From assembly GCA_040401595.1 (NCBI GenBank), contig JBBAOE010000016.1, positions 28,757 through 92,756 of the forward strand: a stretch of 64,000 bases of DNA. Reading direction: 5' to 3'. Positions 51,980 to 60,539 of this stretch are shown here, piece by piece. Every line of letters starts with the position of its first letter. Within the stretch, counting starts at the first letter, position 1. The stretch comes from RFPW01 sp040401595. Its GTDB lineage: Bacteria > Pseudomonadota > Gammaproteobacteria > Burkholderiales > Burkholderiaceae_E. The translations under genes and the position numbers were made by a program. The notes beneath the pieces are model-generated. The model did no database searches, had not been told where the DNA came from, and saw only the letters and a list, made by a program, of their open reading frames with translations.

Positions 51980-53578
51980 ATGCAGCAGACTTGGGGAACA
52001 CGTGGCATGGCGGTCGCACCGCATTCGCTGGCGGCGCAATCCGCCGTCGCGGTGTTGCGCGAAGGTGGCAATGCCCTCGAGGCCATGATTGCCGCCGCAG
52101 CGACGATCGCGGTTGTCTATCCCCACATGAATTCGATCGGTGGCGACTCGTTCTGGCTGTTCCATGCGCCGGGTCAGCCGATGCAGGCGATCGATGCCTG
52201 TGGCGCCGCTGCCGGACTGGCGTCGCGCGACTGGTATGGCGATCAGGGTGTGCGGGGCAGCATCCCGTTTCGCGGGCCGCTGGCCGCTAATACCGTCGCT
52301 GGGACGATTTCCGGCTGGGGCAGGGCACTCGAATGGTCGCGATCGCAATGGAGTGGACGTCTGCCGTTGACACGCCTGCTTGACGATGCGATTCACTATG
52401 CCGATCAGGGTGCGCCGGTCACCTTCAGCCAATCGGCGCTGACGGAGAAAAAACGCGTTGAACTGAGTCCGCAGCCGGGATTTGCCGACACGTTTTTGGT
52501 CAATGGACAGAGTCCGGTCACGGGTAGCCGCTTTCAACAGCGGCGTCTGGCTGAAACCTTGCGTCAGCTTGCTCGTGGCGGCACCGAAGACTATTACCGG
52601 GGCGAGCTTGCCGATCTGTTGGCCGAGGAGCTTCAAGCGGTCGGCAGCCCGCTGCGGAGGGCTGACCTGGCACGGCATCAGGCCCAGGTCGTGGACCCCT
52701 TGTGGTTACATCACAGCCTGGGGACAGTCCACAATCTCACGCCCCCAACCCAGGGCGTCGTGTCGTTGATGATCCTTGGGATCCTCGATCGCCTGGATCT
52801 GGGCCGTCATCGTGTTGATAGCGCCGCCTACCTACATCATTGCGTTGAAGCGACCAAACAGGCGTTCAAGGTCCGTGATCAATACGTGACGGATCCTGCC
52901 TACATGCGCATTGCGCCGGGGGAACTGCTGGCCGACGGTTTTCTCGCCGATCTGGCCCGGGGCGTGAACCCGGGACAAGCGCTGCCCTGGGGTGTGGGTC
53001 GTGGTCCGGGCGACACGATCTGGATGGGCGTGATGGATGGCGCTGGACGAGCCGTATCATTTATTCAAAGCATCTACCATGAGTTTGGCTCTGGGGTCGT
53101 GCTTCCCGGGAGTGGCGTCAACTGGCAAAACCGCGGCTGCAGCTTTTCCCTCGACCCGCAGGCCTTGAATACGCTGGAGCCCTATCGCAAGCCGTTTCAT
53201 ACGCTCAACCCGGCACTGGCCCTGTTGAAGGACGGTAGGTCGATGGCCTACGGAACGATGGGCGGCGACGGCCAACCGCAAACGCAATGCGCAGTGTTCA
53301 CACGCACATTGCTCTACGGACTCGATCCGCAAGACGCCATTTCACGTCCGCGCTGGTTACTTGGACGGACCTGGGGGCAGACCAGTGACACCTTGAAACT
53401 CGAATCCCGGTTCGATCCGCAGGTGATCTCGGAGCTGCGTGCGATGGGCCATGACGTTGAAGTCATTGGGGCCTGGGACGAAACCGTCGGGCATGCGGGC
53501 TGCATTCTTCGCGGGGCGGACGGGATCCTGCGCGGCGGCTGGGACCCGCGCAGCGATGGCACGGTCGCCGCGTTCTGA
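51980..53578 (+). CDS. Gamma-glutamyltransferase family protein
   Basis: A 532-aa protein of the GGT Ntn-hydrolase family, closer to the YwrD type than to classical GGT. Seen: GGNALEAMIAAAATIAVVYPHMNSIGGDSFW, FGSGVVLPGSGVNWQNRG and MGGDGQPQTQ. The autoprocessing/nucleophile site reads GDTIWMGVMD, keeping the first Thr where classical enzymes have TTH, while the second Thr and the His are replaced. No signal peptide is evident. AGGGG nine bases before ATG 51980 decides the start over GTG 51971. It lies inside the carotenoid cluster; its role there is unknown. Confidence 0.88.
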   Translation: MQQTWGTRGMAVAPHSLAAQSAVAVLREGGNALEAMIAAAATIAVVYPHMNSIGGDSFWLFHAPGQPMQAIDACGAAAGLASRDWYGDQGVRGSIPFRGPLAANTVAGTISGWGRALEWSRSQWSGRLPLTRLLDDAIHYADQGAPVTFSQSALTEKKRVELSPQPGFADTFLVNGQSPVTGSRFQQRRLAETLRQLARGGTEDYYRGELADLLAEELQAVGSPLRRADLARHQAQVVDPLWLHHSLGTVHNLTPPTQGVVSLMILGILDRLDLGRHRVDSAAYLHHCVEATKQAFKVRDQYVTDPAYMRIAPGELLADGFLADLARGVNPGQALPWGVGRGPGDTIWMGVMDGAGRAVSFIQSIYHEFGSGVVLPGSGVNWQNRGCSFSLDPQALNTLEPYRKPFHTLNPALALLKDGRSMAYGTMGGDGQPQTQCAVFTRTLLYGLDPQDAISRPRWLLGRTWGQTSDTLKLESRFDPQVISELRAMGHDVEVIGAWDETVGHAGCILRGADGILRGGWDPRSDGTVAAF

Positions 53579-53597
53579 GCGATCAAGCGCCATCGCC

Positions 53598-53626
53598 GCC
53601 CGCTGCGGTGCGTCAGGGCAGCGGGC
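53598..53626. terminator. Bidirectional terminator between GGT-family gene and crtC
   Basis: GCCCGCTGC, an 11-base loop, GCAGCGGGC: a perfect 9-bp GC-rich stem in the 119-bp space between two convergent genes. No long T run on either side, so intrinsic termination would be weak. Confidence 0.6.
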
Positions 53627-53697
53627 TGCTGTGATTCGTCCGGGCGGTGACGCGCCGATTCGTTGAGTGATGACCGAGCCGTGTGGACGGCTTGGGT

Positions 53698-54843
53698 TCA
53701 CCCCGCGCGCCGTGGCATCCGAAACGGCAGCAGCGTGCGCACCCAGGCGCTGCGAAAGCGCTCGAGGTCCAGACTTTCGTGCAGGATGGGCGCGCCATGG
53801 CCTCTCGCCCGAAGAACCGAACGCGCATAGAACGGCGTGTCCTCCAGGGTTTGCGCAACCCGGAGATTGTCCTGGATGGCGTGCGTCGCGCGCTGAATCC
53901 GCCAGATGGGGGTGGGCGGCAAGGATCGTTCTGGCGGTACTGGCAGGGCTTCAGTCAGTCCATTGCGCAGGACGCGGGCGGCGATCGTTTTGCGCCGCGT
54001 CGGTAGGGTCTGATTCTGGGGGCGCTGTTCTGGAGGGACCTGACGCATGGCCATGATGTCTGGGGGGGGCCAGCGCTCCGTGATGTCGTAGAGCAATTCG
54101 GTTTGACCGTCCGGGCCGTGGGTGCGGCTCCAGTCCCAGCGCACGAAACTGTCTTCCAGCGGGACATCGCCTTGATTGCTGTCCAGATATCCAAGTCCCT
54201 GCCAGCGCAGCGAGGGATTTTGAAATTCCACTTCGATGCGGGCACAGGGTGCGATCGGTGCCCAGCGGTGCAGACCCGGTGTGTCCAGATGCCAGACCTT
54301 GGTGGCGAGTGCGCTCGGAAATAGGCGGATCGTCCCGCGCACCCGCCATGGCAGTGGCATGGCCCGTTCATCGACCCGGATCTCGAGTCGCGTGCCGTCC
54401 CAGTCCAGACTGCTCGGACCGATCGACAAGCGATGGGTATCGCGTTCCACCTGGTTACGCCCGCGCTCGGTCATTGCCCAGCGTGCCGTCGGATTCCAGA
54501 TCGAGGCGCCGTAGAGGGCCAGGTTCATCGCGCTGAAGTTCAGCGGATCGCCCTCGCCGCGAGCCCTGGCACGAAAGTAATACGGCGAAAAAACACTACC
54601 CAGCAGGGCGATACCGGTCAGGCCGTGACGGCCATCGTCGCTCAGGGCGTCGATGTACCACCAAGCATAGCCATTGGGCGGGATCGGCGTATCGAACCGA
54701 GGTCCGCGATGAGACTCTGCGCTGCCAGCCGGCCTGACTGGGTCGACATCGCGATCCCAGGTCCCGGATGCGTGCTGCCCCCTGCCAGGTAGAGGCCCGG
54801 CAGACGGCTGCGCGAGCCCGGTCGCTGAAAGCTGGCCATCCAT
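53698..54843 (-). CDS. crtC: Hydroxyneurosporene (1,2-hydratase) synthase CrtC
   Basis: Adds water to the psi end group of acyclic carotenoids. The conserved stretch FDTPIPPNGYAWWYIDALSDDGRHGLT is followed by GSVFSPYYFRARARGEGDP, FSAMNLALYG and DSFVRWDWSR, as in purple bacterial CrtC. The domain starts close to 54730, but no ATG, GTG or TTG occurs in frame there; the nearest is ATG 54843, which makes a 381-aa protein overlapping crtD by 202 bases. Whether that start or a non-standard one is used is unresolved. The tail after residue 300 is Arg/Pro-rich and extends to a normal TGA. Confidence 0.9.
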   Translation of the reverse strand: MDGQLSATGLAQPSAGPLPGRGQHASGTWDRDVDPVRPAGSAESHRGPRFDTPIPPNGYAWWYIDALSDDGRHGLTGIALLGSVFSPYYFRARARGEGDPLNFSAMNLALYGASIWNPTARWAMTERGRNQVERDTHRLSIGPSSLDWDGTRLEIRVDERAMPLPWRVRGTIRLFPSALATKVWHLDTPGLHRWAPIAPCARIEVEFQNPSLRWQGLGYLDSNQGDVPLEDSFVRWDWSRTHGPDGQTELLYDITERWPPPDIMAMRQVPPEQRPQNQTLPTRRKTIAARVLRNGLTEALPVPPERSLPPTPIWRIQRATHAIQDNLRVAQTLEDTPFYARSVLRARGHGAPILHESLDLERFRSAWVRTLLPFRMPRRAG

Positions 54844-56192
54844 CCGTGTGGAGCGCGCCCGTAGAGAGCCCCTCCGGTCGCCGGGAACATCTGTTCGAAC
54901 TCGCGTGGCGTCGTTCTGACCGTGGCGATTGAGGAGAGGTGCAGCCCATGGCGGGCCAGGCGCTCGAAGGTCTGTTGTTCGCATCGATTGATGTCCTGCG
55001 CATCGAGTCCGCGGCCGTCGCCAACCGCCGGGGCATTGACTAGGCACAGTAACCGTTCGGCCGGGTTTGCGTCCCCTGTCGGCTCACGATCATCACGGTC
55101 CTGCGCGCATACGTACACGGTCGGCGAAGTTGGTAGGCGTTTTTGATTGAAAATATGATCGAACTCGTCTTCATATCGATCTGAAAAGAAGACTGAATGA
55201 CGCAACAGTGGGAATCCGCGGGCTTCGACCTTCATGTTCCAGGTGATTGCGGAGAGGGATCGTTGATGCGGGGCCACGGGCGCGACCGCATGGCGCACAT
55301 GCGGCCCGAGCCGACCATTGGCGATCGCCCCGACATCGCCGGCGGCAACCACGGCATCGGCCGCTACATATTCGCCACTGGCAAGGCGTACACCACTGAC
55401 CTGGCCGTCGCTGACCTCGATGGTCGTCGCTTCACAACCGTAGCGGATGCGTGCGCCGCATCGGATTGCGAGCGCGGACATTGCCTGGGCGACGCGGTGC
55501 ATCCCGCCCTCGACCAACCAGACGCCCTCACGCTCGACATGGGCAACCAGCATCAGCGTGGCGGGTGTCCGAAATGGCGATCCGCCGACATAGGTCGCGT
55601 AGCGTCCAAACAGCTGGCGCAGACGCGGATCTTCGAAATGGGTGCCCAAAGCGCCCCAAAGGGTCTCGAATGGCGAGAGTTTCCACAGTTTGGGCAGCCC
55701 CTTCCAGCCGTCGGTGCGCACTGCATGCCGCACGAGACTGAGGGGGGAGGGGCGTTGCGCATCGAGAAATGTCGGGGCGAGGGCGTCGTGGATTTCTTTG
55801 GCGCGGGCACAGAACGCCAGATAGCGCCGTGCCTCGGCCGCTCCCGACAGTTCTCCGATCGCCTGAGCGGATTGCTGCGGGTCGGTAAAGAGGTCGAGTC
55901 TTGAACCGTCATCCCAGGCATGACGGGCCAGGATGTCCACGGGTTTGAGCTTGACCGTATCGTCAAAGGATGCCCCGCACTGATCGAACAGCGCGTCAAA
56001 GACGCGGCGCATCGTGAAGACCGTGGGACCACCGTCGATCGCACTGCCGCCTACATCGACCTCGCGCATTTTGCCGCCGGGGGCACGGCCCCGCTCCAGG
56101 AGCACGACATCGAGGCCGCGCGCGGCCAGCGCAGCGGCGGCAGCGAGTCCGCCCATACCGGCACCGATGACAGCGATCCTCTGGGTTCCCAT
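54642..56192 (-). CDS. crtD: Hydroxyneurosporene 3,4-desaturase CrtD
   Basis: A 516-aa FAD-dependent desaturase. IAVIGAGMGGLAAAAALAARGLDV binds FAD, then LLERGRAPGGKMREVDVGG, IDGGPTVFTMRRVFDALF (CrtD-type), FGRYATYVGGSPF and the C-terminal GLYLAGGSTHPGPGIAMSTQSGRLAAQ signature. GAAGGAGG nine bases before ATG 56192 fixes the start. CrtD rather than CrtI is called from the CrtD-type motifs and pairing with crtC; it does not replace phytoene desaturase by known activity. Confidence 0.93.
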   Translation of the reverse strand: MGTQRIAVIGAGMGGLAAAAALAARGLDVVLLERGRAPGGKMREVDVGGSAIDGGPTVFTMRRVFDALFDQCGASFDDTVKLKPVDILARHAWDDGSRLDLFTDPQQSAQAIGELSGAAEARRYLAFCARAKEIHDALAPTFLDAQRPSPLSLVRHAVRTDGWKGLPKLWKLSPFETLWGALGTHFEDPRLRQLFGRYATYVGGSPFRTPATLMLVAHVEREGVWLVEGGMHRVAQAMSALAIRCGARIRYGCEATTIEVSDGQVSGVRLASGEYVAADAVVAAGDVGAIANGRLGPHVRHAVAPVAPHQRSLSAITWNMKVEARGFPLLRHSVFFSDRYEDEFDHIFNQKRLPTSPTVYVCAQDRDDREPTGDANPAERLLCLVNAPAVGDGRGLDAQDINRCEQQTFERLARHGLHLSSIATVRTTPREFEQMFPATGGALYGRAPHGWMASFQRPGSRSRLPGLYLAGGSTHPGPGIAMSTQSGRLAAQSLIADLGSIRRSRPMAMLGGTSTP

Positions 56193-56273
56193 GTGCGTTG
56201 CCTCCTTCGTGGTGTCGATATTGCCCGAAATCGCGCTTCGAGCGCGCCTCAGGGTTGACACTCAAAACAAAAG

Positions 56274-56317
56274 TGTAAATTACGCTTGACGTTTAAAACC
56301 GACAAGCAGTTAATACA
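56274..56317 (+). promoter_or_regulatory. PpsR-type box pair in the crtD-crtE divergent promoter
   Basis: Box 1 TGT-AAATTACGCTTG-ACG (56274-56291, last base differs from consensus) and, eight bases on, a weaker CGA-CAAGCAGTTAAT-ACA (56300-56317). The 150-bp spacer serves crtD/crtC to the left and crtE/crtF to the right. Confidence 0.55.
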
Positions 56318-56342
56318 CTTGTTGCTTCAGGGGAGTCTTTTT

Positions 56343-57245
56343 GTGAATCAAACAGCGAATCCGACCGCATTCGACCCAGGTCATTGGATCGAACAGTCCC
56401 TCGAGAATGCGCTCGATCGGGCGATTGAGGGGGAGGAACAGGCGCCGCCCTTGCTGGCGGGCGCGATGCGCCATGCCGTATTCCCCGGCGGGGCTCGGGT
56501 TCGCCCGCGCCTATGTCTGGCCGTGGGCCTGGCATGCGGTGTGAAACCCACCGGGCTGCTCACGGCAGCCGCGGTGTCGATTGAGCTGCTGCATTGCGCA
56601 TCTCTGGTTCACGATGATCTGCCGTGTTTTGACAATGCCGATACCCGGCGTGGTCAACCCTCGGTGCATGCCGCGTTCGGCGAGCGTCTGGCGGTGCTTT
56701 CGGGCGATGCGCTGATCGTTCTCGCGTTCGATGTCCTGGGCCAGGTGATCGTTGCAGCACCTGCGCGTGCAGCACTCCTGCTGCGCACGGTCAGCGGTGC
56801 CGTGGGAATGCCGGGTGGCATCTGCGCCGGCCAAGCCTGGGAGTGCGAGTCCGCAGTGGAACTGTCGGCCTATCAGCGCGCCAAGACTGGCGCCCTGTTC
56901 GTCGCGGCGGCGGTTGCGGGCGCCCATGCGGCCGGTGCAGAACCCTTGCCCTGGCAGCGGTTCGGCGAGCGCCTGGGGGAGGCCTATCAGGTCGCGGACG
57001 ATTTGCGTGACGTGGCTTCCGATGCGGTTGAATTGGGCAAACCGGTCGGCCGCGATATTGCGCTGGATCGACCCAGCGCCGCACGTCAATACGGTTTCGG
57101 TGGCGCGGTACGGCGATTTGAGACGCTTGTGGCCGATGCCATGGCTGCGATTCCAGCGTGTCCGGGTGCGGGCTCGCTGCGCGGCATGGTTCAGCTTGAG
57201 GCCCGGCGACTCGTGCCTCAGGAGTGGTTGCGGCACGCAGCTTGA
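56343..57245 (+). CDS. crtE: Geranylgeranyl diphosphate synthase
   Basis: A 300-aa polyprenyl synthase supplying GGPP for carotenoids and for the bacteriochlorophyll tail. GGARVRPRLCLAVG, the first Asp motif HDDLPCFDNADTRRG, GGICAGQAWEC, and the second Asp motif YQVADDLRDVASDAVELGKPVGRD. GTG 56343 is preceded by AGGGGAG at a good distance; the open frame to 56286 crosses the PpsR boxes and is not used. The crtF start follows two bases after the stop. Confidence 0.95.
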   Translation: MNQTANPTAFDPGHWIEQSLENALDRAIEGEEQAPPLLAGAMRHAVFPGGARVRPRLCLAVGLACGVKPTGLLTAAAVSIELLHCASLVHDDLPCFDNADTRRGQPSVHAAFGERLAVLSGDALIVLAFDVLGQVIVAAPARAALLLRTVSGAVGMPGGICAGQAWECESAVELSAYQRAKTGALFVAAAVAGAHAAGAEPLPWQRFGERLGEAYQVADDLRDVASDAVELGKPVGRDIALDRPSAARQYGFGGAVRRFETLVADAMAAIPACPGAGSLRGMVQLEARRLVPQEWLRHAA

Positions 57246-57246
57246 T

Positions 57247-58407
57247 GTGAGTCGCGCAATGGCTCATTTCGCAGGGCCGGGCGCCGATTGGCGTCCGGGG
57301 TGGTTGGAACGTGCCCGGGGGCTGCGTGACCGGCTGCTGATGAGCCCAGGGTTTCAGCGCTGGGCCGCCGCATTTCCGGTCACGCGCTGGATCGCGACCC
57401 GGCGCGAGCGGGAATTGTTTGACCTGTGTGCTGGCTTTGTCTACACCCAGACACTGCTGGCCTGTGTCCGGCTTCAAGTTTTCCAGGTGCTGGCGGACGG
57501 ACCCCTCACCGCTGCCATGGTCGGTACCCGGGTAGACCTCTCCCCCGTCATGGCCGAGCGTTTGCTCCTGGCCGCGACCGCGTTGCGGTTGCTGGAACGT
57601 CGGGGTGCGGATCGATTCGGGCTCGGTCCCCTGGGCGCCGCGATTCTCGGCAACCCCTCGGTTGCCGCCATGATTGAACATCATTCGATGTTGTACGAGG
57701 ACCTGCGGGATCCGGTGGCACTGTTGCGAGCCGGGACCGGGACTGGCGCGCTGCACGATTACTGGGCCTACGCCAGAGCGGATCAGCCCGCGCAACTCGA
57801 TGCGGGCCGCGTGGCGGACTACAGCGCACTGATGGCCGCTTCGCAGACCATGGTCGCCGAGGACGTGGTCGCCGCCTGGGATTTTGGCCGTTATCGCACC
57901 ATTCTCGATGTCGGTGGCGGGGAGGGCGTCTTCCTGTCGGCCGTTGGCGCCGCTGCACCACGTGCCCAACTCGTCCTATTTGACCTGCCGCCCGTGGCCC
58001 GGCGCGGCGGGGAACGACTGAACGCCGCTGGATTTGCCGGGCGCGCGCGCGCGGTGGGGGGCGACTTTTGTCTTGATCCGCTACCCACAGGCGCTGACCT
58101 CATCACGCTGGTCCGGGTGTTGCACGACCACGACGACGACCTGGTGCTGAGACTGCTGCGGGCAGTCCGGCAGGCCATGTCGGCGGGCTCGACCCTCCTG
58201 GTCGCTGAACCCATGGCTGGCACTGCCGGGGCCGAGCGTATTGGCGACGCGTATTTCGGTTTTTATCTGCTGGCAATGGGTAGTGGGCGGGCTCGAACGC
58301 CAACTGAATTGACCCGATTGCTGGAGATGTCAGGGTTCACCGATATCCGCCTGCCACCCACGCGCCGGCCTTTGCGCGTGCGTCTTCTGACGGCTCGGCC
58401 GGCCTGA
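57247..58407 (+). CDS. crtF: Hydroxyneurosporene O-methyltransferase CrtF
   Basis: A 386-aa SAM-dependent methyltransferase forming the methoxy end of spheroidene or spirilloxanthin. Dimerisation half with RERELFDLCAGFVYTQTLLACVRLQVFQVLADGP, then the SAM site ILDVGGGEGVFLSAVGAA, DLPPVARRGGERL, LVRVLHDHDDD with the catalytic His and LLVAEPMAG. Start GTG 57247 or ATG 57259; both are in frame and neither has a strong ribosome site, suggesting coupling to crtE. Confidence 0.94.
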   Translation: MSRAMAHFAGPGADWRPGWLERARGLRDRLLMSPGFQRWAAAFPVTRWIATRRERELFDLCAGFVYTQTLLACVRLQVFQVLADGPLTAAMVGTRVDLSPVMAERLLLAATALRLLERRGADRFGLGPLGAAILGNPSVAAMIEHHSMLYEDLRDPVALLRAGTGTGALHDYWAYARADQPAQLDAGRVADYSALMAASQTMVAEDVVAAWDFGRYRTILDVGGGEGVFLSAVGAAAPRAQLVLFDLPPVARRGGERLNAAGFAGRARAVGGDFCLDPLPTGADLITLVRVLHDHDDDLVLRLLRAVRQAMSAGSTLLVAEPMAGTAGAERIGDAYFGFYLLAMGSGRARTPTELTRLLEMSGFTDIRLPPTRRPLRVRLLTARPA

Positions 58408-58428
58408 CTGATCGCATACCCTTAAGGG

Positions 58429-58472
58429 CGTAAATTCAAGTTGACAGGTTGAAGTGTCAGAGTTACGTTACA
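58429..58472 (+). promoter_or_regulatory. Tandem PpsR/CrtJ boxes of the bchC promoter
   Basis: Box 1 CGT-AAATTCAAGTTG-ACA (58429-58446, one mismatch) and box 2 TGT-CAGAGTTACGTT-ACA (58455-58472, exact) are 8 bp apart, the same arrangement as the well-studied bchC promoter of Rhodobacter capsulatus. It would govern bchC-bchX-bchY-bchZ and may read on into puf. Confidence 0.8.
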
Positions 58473-58544
58473 CCTATGCTCTGAAAGTTGTAGACCGCCC
58501 CCAACGAAGTGAATTGTTGATCTGAACCTCTAAATCCTGTGTCC

Positions 58545-59531
58545 ATGTCCCTCAACCCCAGTCTCGTCCAGACCGAGTCGTCGCATCAGCGGGAAGCGCT
58601 GGCGGTCGTTCTGAACGAGCCCGGCTGTATCGCGCTCAACCGCTTGGCCCTCAGTGAGCCGGGCGATGACGATGTTGTGGTCGATATTGAATGGAGCGGG
58701 ATCAGCACGGGAACAGAGCGCTTGCTTTGGAGCGGCAGGCTTCCCGCATCGCCCGGGATCCGTTACCCACTGGTCCCCGGCTTTGAGTCGGTGGGGCGTA
58801 TCTGCGAAGCAGGCTCGCGGGCCCGAGTCGCCGTCGGTGAGCGCGTGTTTGTGCCTGGCGCCCGGTGCTTTGGCGCAGCGAGCGGTCATTTCGGCGGTGC
58901 AGCTTCCCGCCTGGTCGTGCCCGGCGCCCATGTCGTCCCGGTCCAGCAGTCGCTCGAAGAGAGCGCGGTCCTGATGGCACTTGCAGCCACCGCACAACAT
59001 GCCCTCAGCGCGACCGAGCTGGGTACGGTGGATCTGGTGATTGGGCATGGCGTTCTGGGCCGCCTGATTGCCCGGGTGGCGATGGCCAACGGGACGCCGG
59101 CGCCGGTCGTCTGGGAATCGAACGCGGTCCGCCGCGAGGGTGCTGACGGCTACACGGTGGTCGATCCCGCTGAAGATGATCGGCGAGATTACCGCTCGAT
59201 CATTGATGTGAGTGGCGACTCGGCCTTGCTCGAGTCCCTGATTTCGAATCTTGCGCCGGGCGCAAGCGTGGTGTTCGCCGGTTGCTATCCCGAACCTTTG
59301 AGTTTTGCCTTTGCGCCCGCCGTTCAGCGCGAATTGCGTCTCAGCGTGGCGGCCGACTGGCGCCCTGATGATTTGATCGTCGTGAAAGGCCTGGCCGAGA
59401 CCGGCTGCCTTTCGCTGGACGACTTGATTACCCATCGCTGTCCTGCCGAAAGGGCTAGCGATGCCTACCGGACCGCATTCAGCGATCCGGGCTGTCTGAA
59501 AATGATCCTTGACTGGAGGGGGCGCCAATGA
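58545..59531 (+). CDS. bchC: 3-hydroxyethyl bacteriochlorophyllide a dehydrogenase
   Basis: A 328-aa medium-chain-dehydrogenase-like enzyme that oxidises the 3-hydroxyethyl group, last ring step before BchG. VVVDIEWSGISTGTERLLWSGRLPASPGIRYPLVPGFESVG is nearly diagnostic, with GHGVLGRLIARVA as nucleotide site. ATG 58545 follows a GTG at 58539; neither has a clear ribosome site. The stop overlaps the bchX start (ATGA). Confidence 0.96.
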   Translation: MSLNPSLVQTESSHQREALAVVLNEPGCIALNRLALSEPGDDDVVVDIEWSGISTGTERLLWSGRLPASPGIRYPLVPGFESVGRICEAGSRARVAVGERVFVPGARCFGAASGHFGGAASRLVVPGAHVVPVQQSLEESAVLMALAATAQHALSATELGTVDLVIGHGVLGRLIARVAMANGTPAPVVWESNAVRREGADGYTVVDPAEDDRRDYRSIIDVSGDSALLESLISNLAPGASVVFAGCYPEPLSFAFAPAVQRELRLSVAADWRPDDLIVVKGLAETGCLSLDDLITHRCPAERASDAYRTAFSDPGCLKMILDWRGRQ

Positions 59532-60529
59532 GCGGCTTTACTCAACACGAACTGCGTCGTATCGAAACCTTGCGGCAGGAGGCGGCAGAACCGCTGGCAC
59601 CGGTCGCAACGGGTGAGCCCACCCGCAAGACCCAGGTCATTGCAATCTATGGCAAGGGGGGGATTGGCAAGAGCTTCACGCTGGCCAACCTCTCGCACAT
59701 GATGGCTGCGATGGGCAAGCGGGTGCTGCTGATCGGCTGTGACCCCAAGAGTGATACCACCTCGCTGCTGTTTGGCGGCCGGGCCTGTCCGACCATCATC
59801 GAAACCTCAGCCAAGAAGAAACTCGCCGGCGAACCGGTCCGGGTCGAGGACATCTGCTTTCGCCGGGGCGGTGTGTTCGCGATGGAACTCGGTGGTCCTG
59901 AGGTTGGCCGCGGTTGTGGCGGGCGCGGGATCATCCATGGGTTTGAGTTGCTCGAGAAACTCGGCTTCCATGACTGGGACTTTGACTACGTTCTGCTCGA
60001 TTTTCTGGGTGACGTGGTCTGTGGTGGCTTCGGACTCCCGATCGCTCGTGACATGTGTCAGAAAGTGATTGTGGTTGGAAGTAACGACTTGCAGTCGCTC
60101 TATGTCGCCAACAACGTGTGCTCGGCAGTGTCGTATTTCCAGCGGCTGGGGGGCAACGTGGGCGTCGCCGGATTGGTCATCAATAAGGATGACGGTACCG
60201 GAGAAGCCCAAGCGTTCGCGAAAGCGGTGGGGATCCCTGTGCTGGCATCGATTCCAGCCGACGAAAGCATCCGCCGCAAGAGTGCGAGCTACGAAATCAT
60301 CGGGCGTCCTGGCTCGCCCTGGGCCTCACTGTTCGAGCTGCTCTCCGATAACGTCGCGCAGGCTCAGCCGGTATTGCCCGAGCCGCTCTCGCAAGATGCC
60401 TTGTTGGGCTTGTTCGATGCCTCAGCCGTTGGCCGGGACGTCGTACTGGAAGCCGCTTCCAGCGCCGACATGATGGGTAAAAACAGTATCGAGCGTCCAT
60501 CGCTCGAAGTCATCTACGAAGCTGCTTGA
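59528..60529 (+). CDS. bchX: Chlorophyllide reductase iron protein, subunit X
   Basis: A 333-aa NifH-like ATPase. IYGKGGIGKSFTLANLSHMM, GCDPKSDTTSLLFGG, and the cluster cysteines in GRGCGGRGI and GDVVCGGFGLP. It reduces the BchY/BchZ core, which converts ring B of chlorophyllide to the bacteriochlorin. Overlaps bchC by four bases; bchY begins 10 bp after. Confidence 0.97.
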   Translation: MSGFTQHELRRIETLRQEAAEPLAPVATGEPTRKTQVIAIYGKGGIGKSFTLANLSHMMAAMGKRVLLIGCDPKSDTTSLLFGGRACPTIIETSAKKKLAGEPVRVEDICFRRGGVFAMELGGPEVGRGCGGRGIIHGFELLEKLGFHDWDFDYVLLDFLGDVVCGGFGLPIARDMCQKVIVVGSNDLQSLYVANNVCSAVSYFQRLGGNVGVAGLVINKDDGTGEAQAFAKAVGIPVLASIPADESIRRKSASYEIIGRPGSPWASLFELLSDNVAQAQPVLPEPLSQDALLGLFDASAVGRDVVLEAASSADMMGKNSIERPSLEVIYEAA

Positions 60530-60539
60530 ACCTGCCCCT

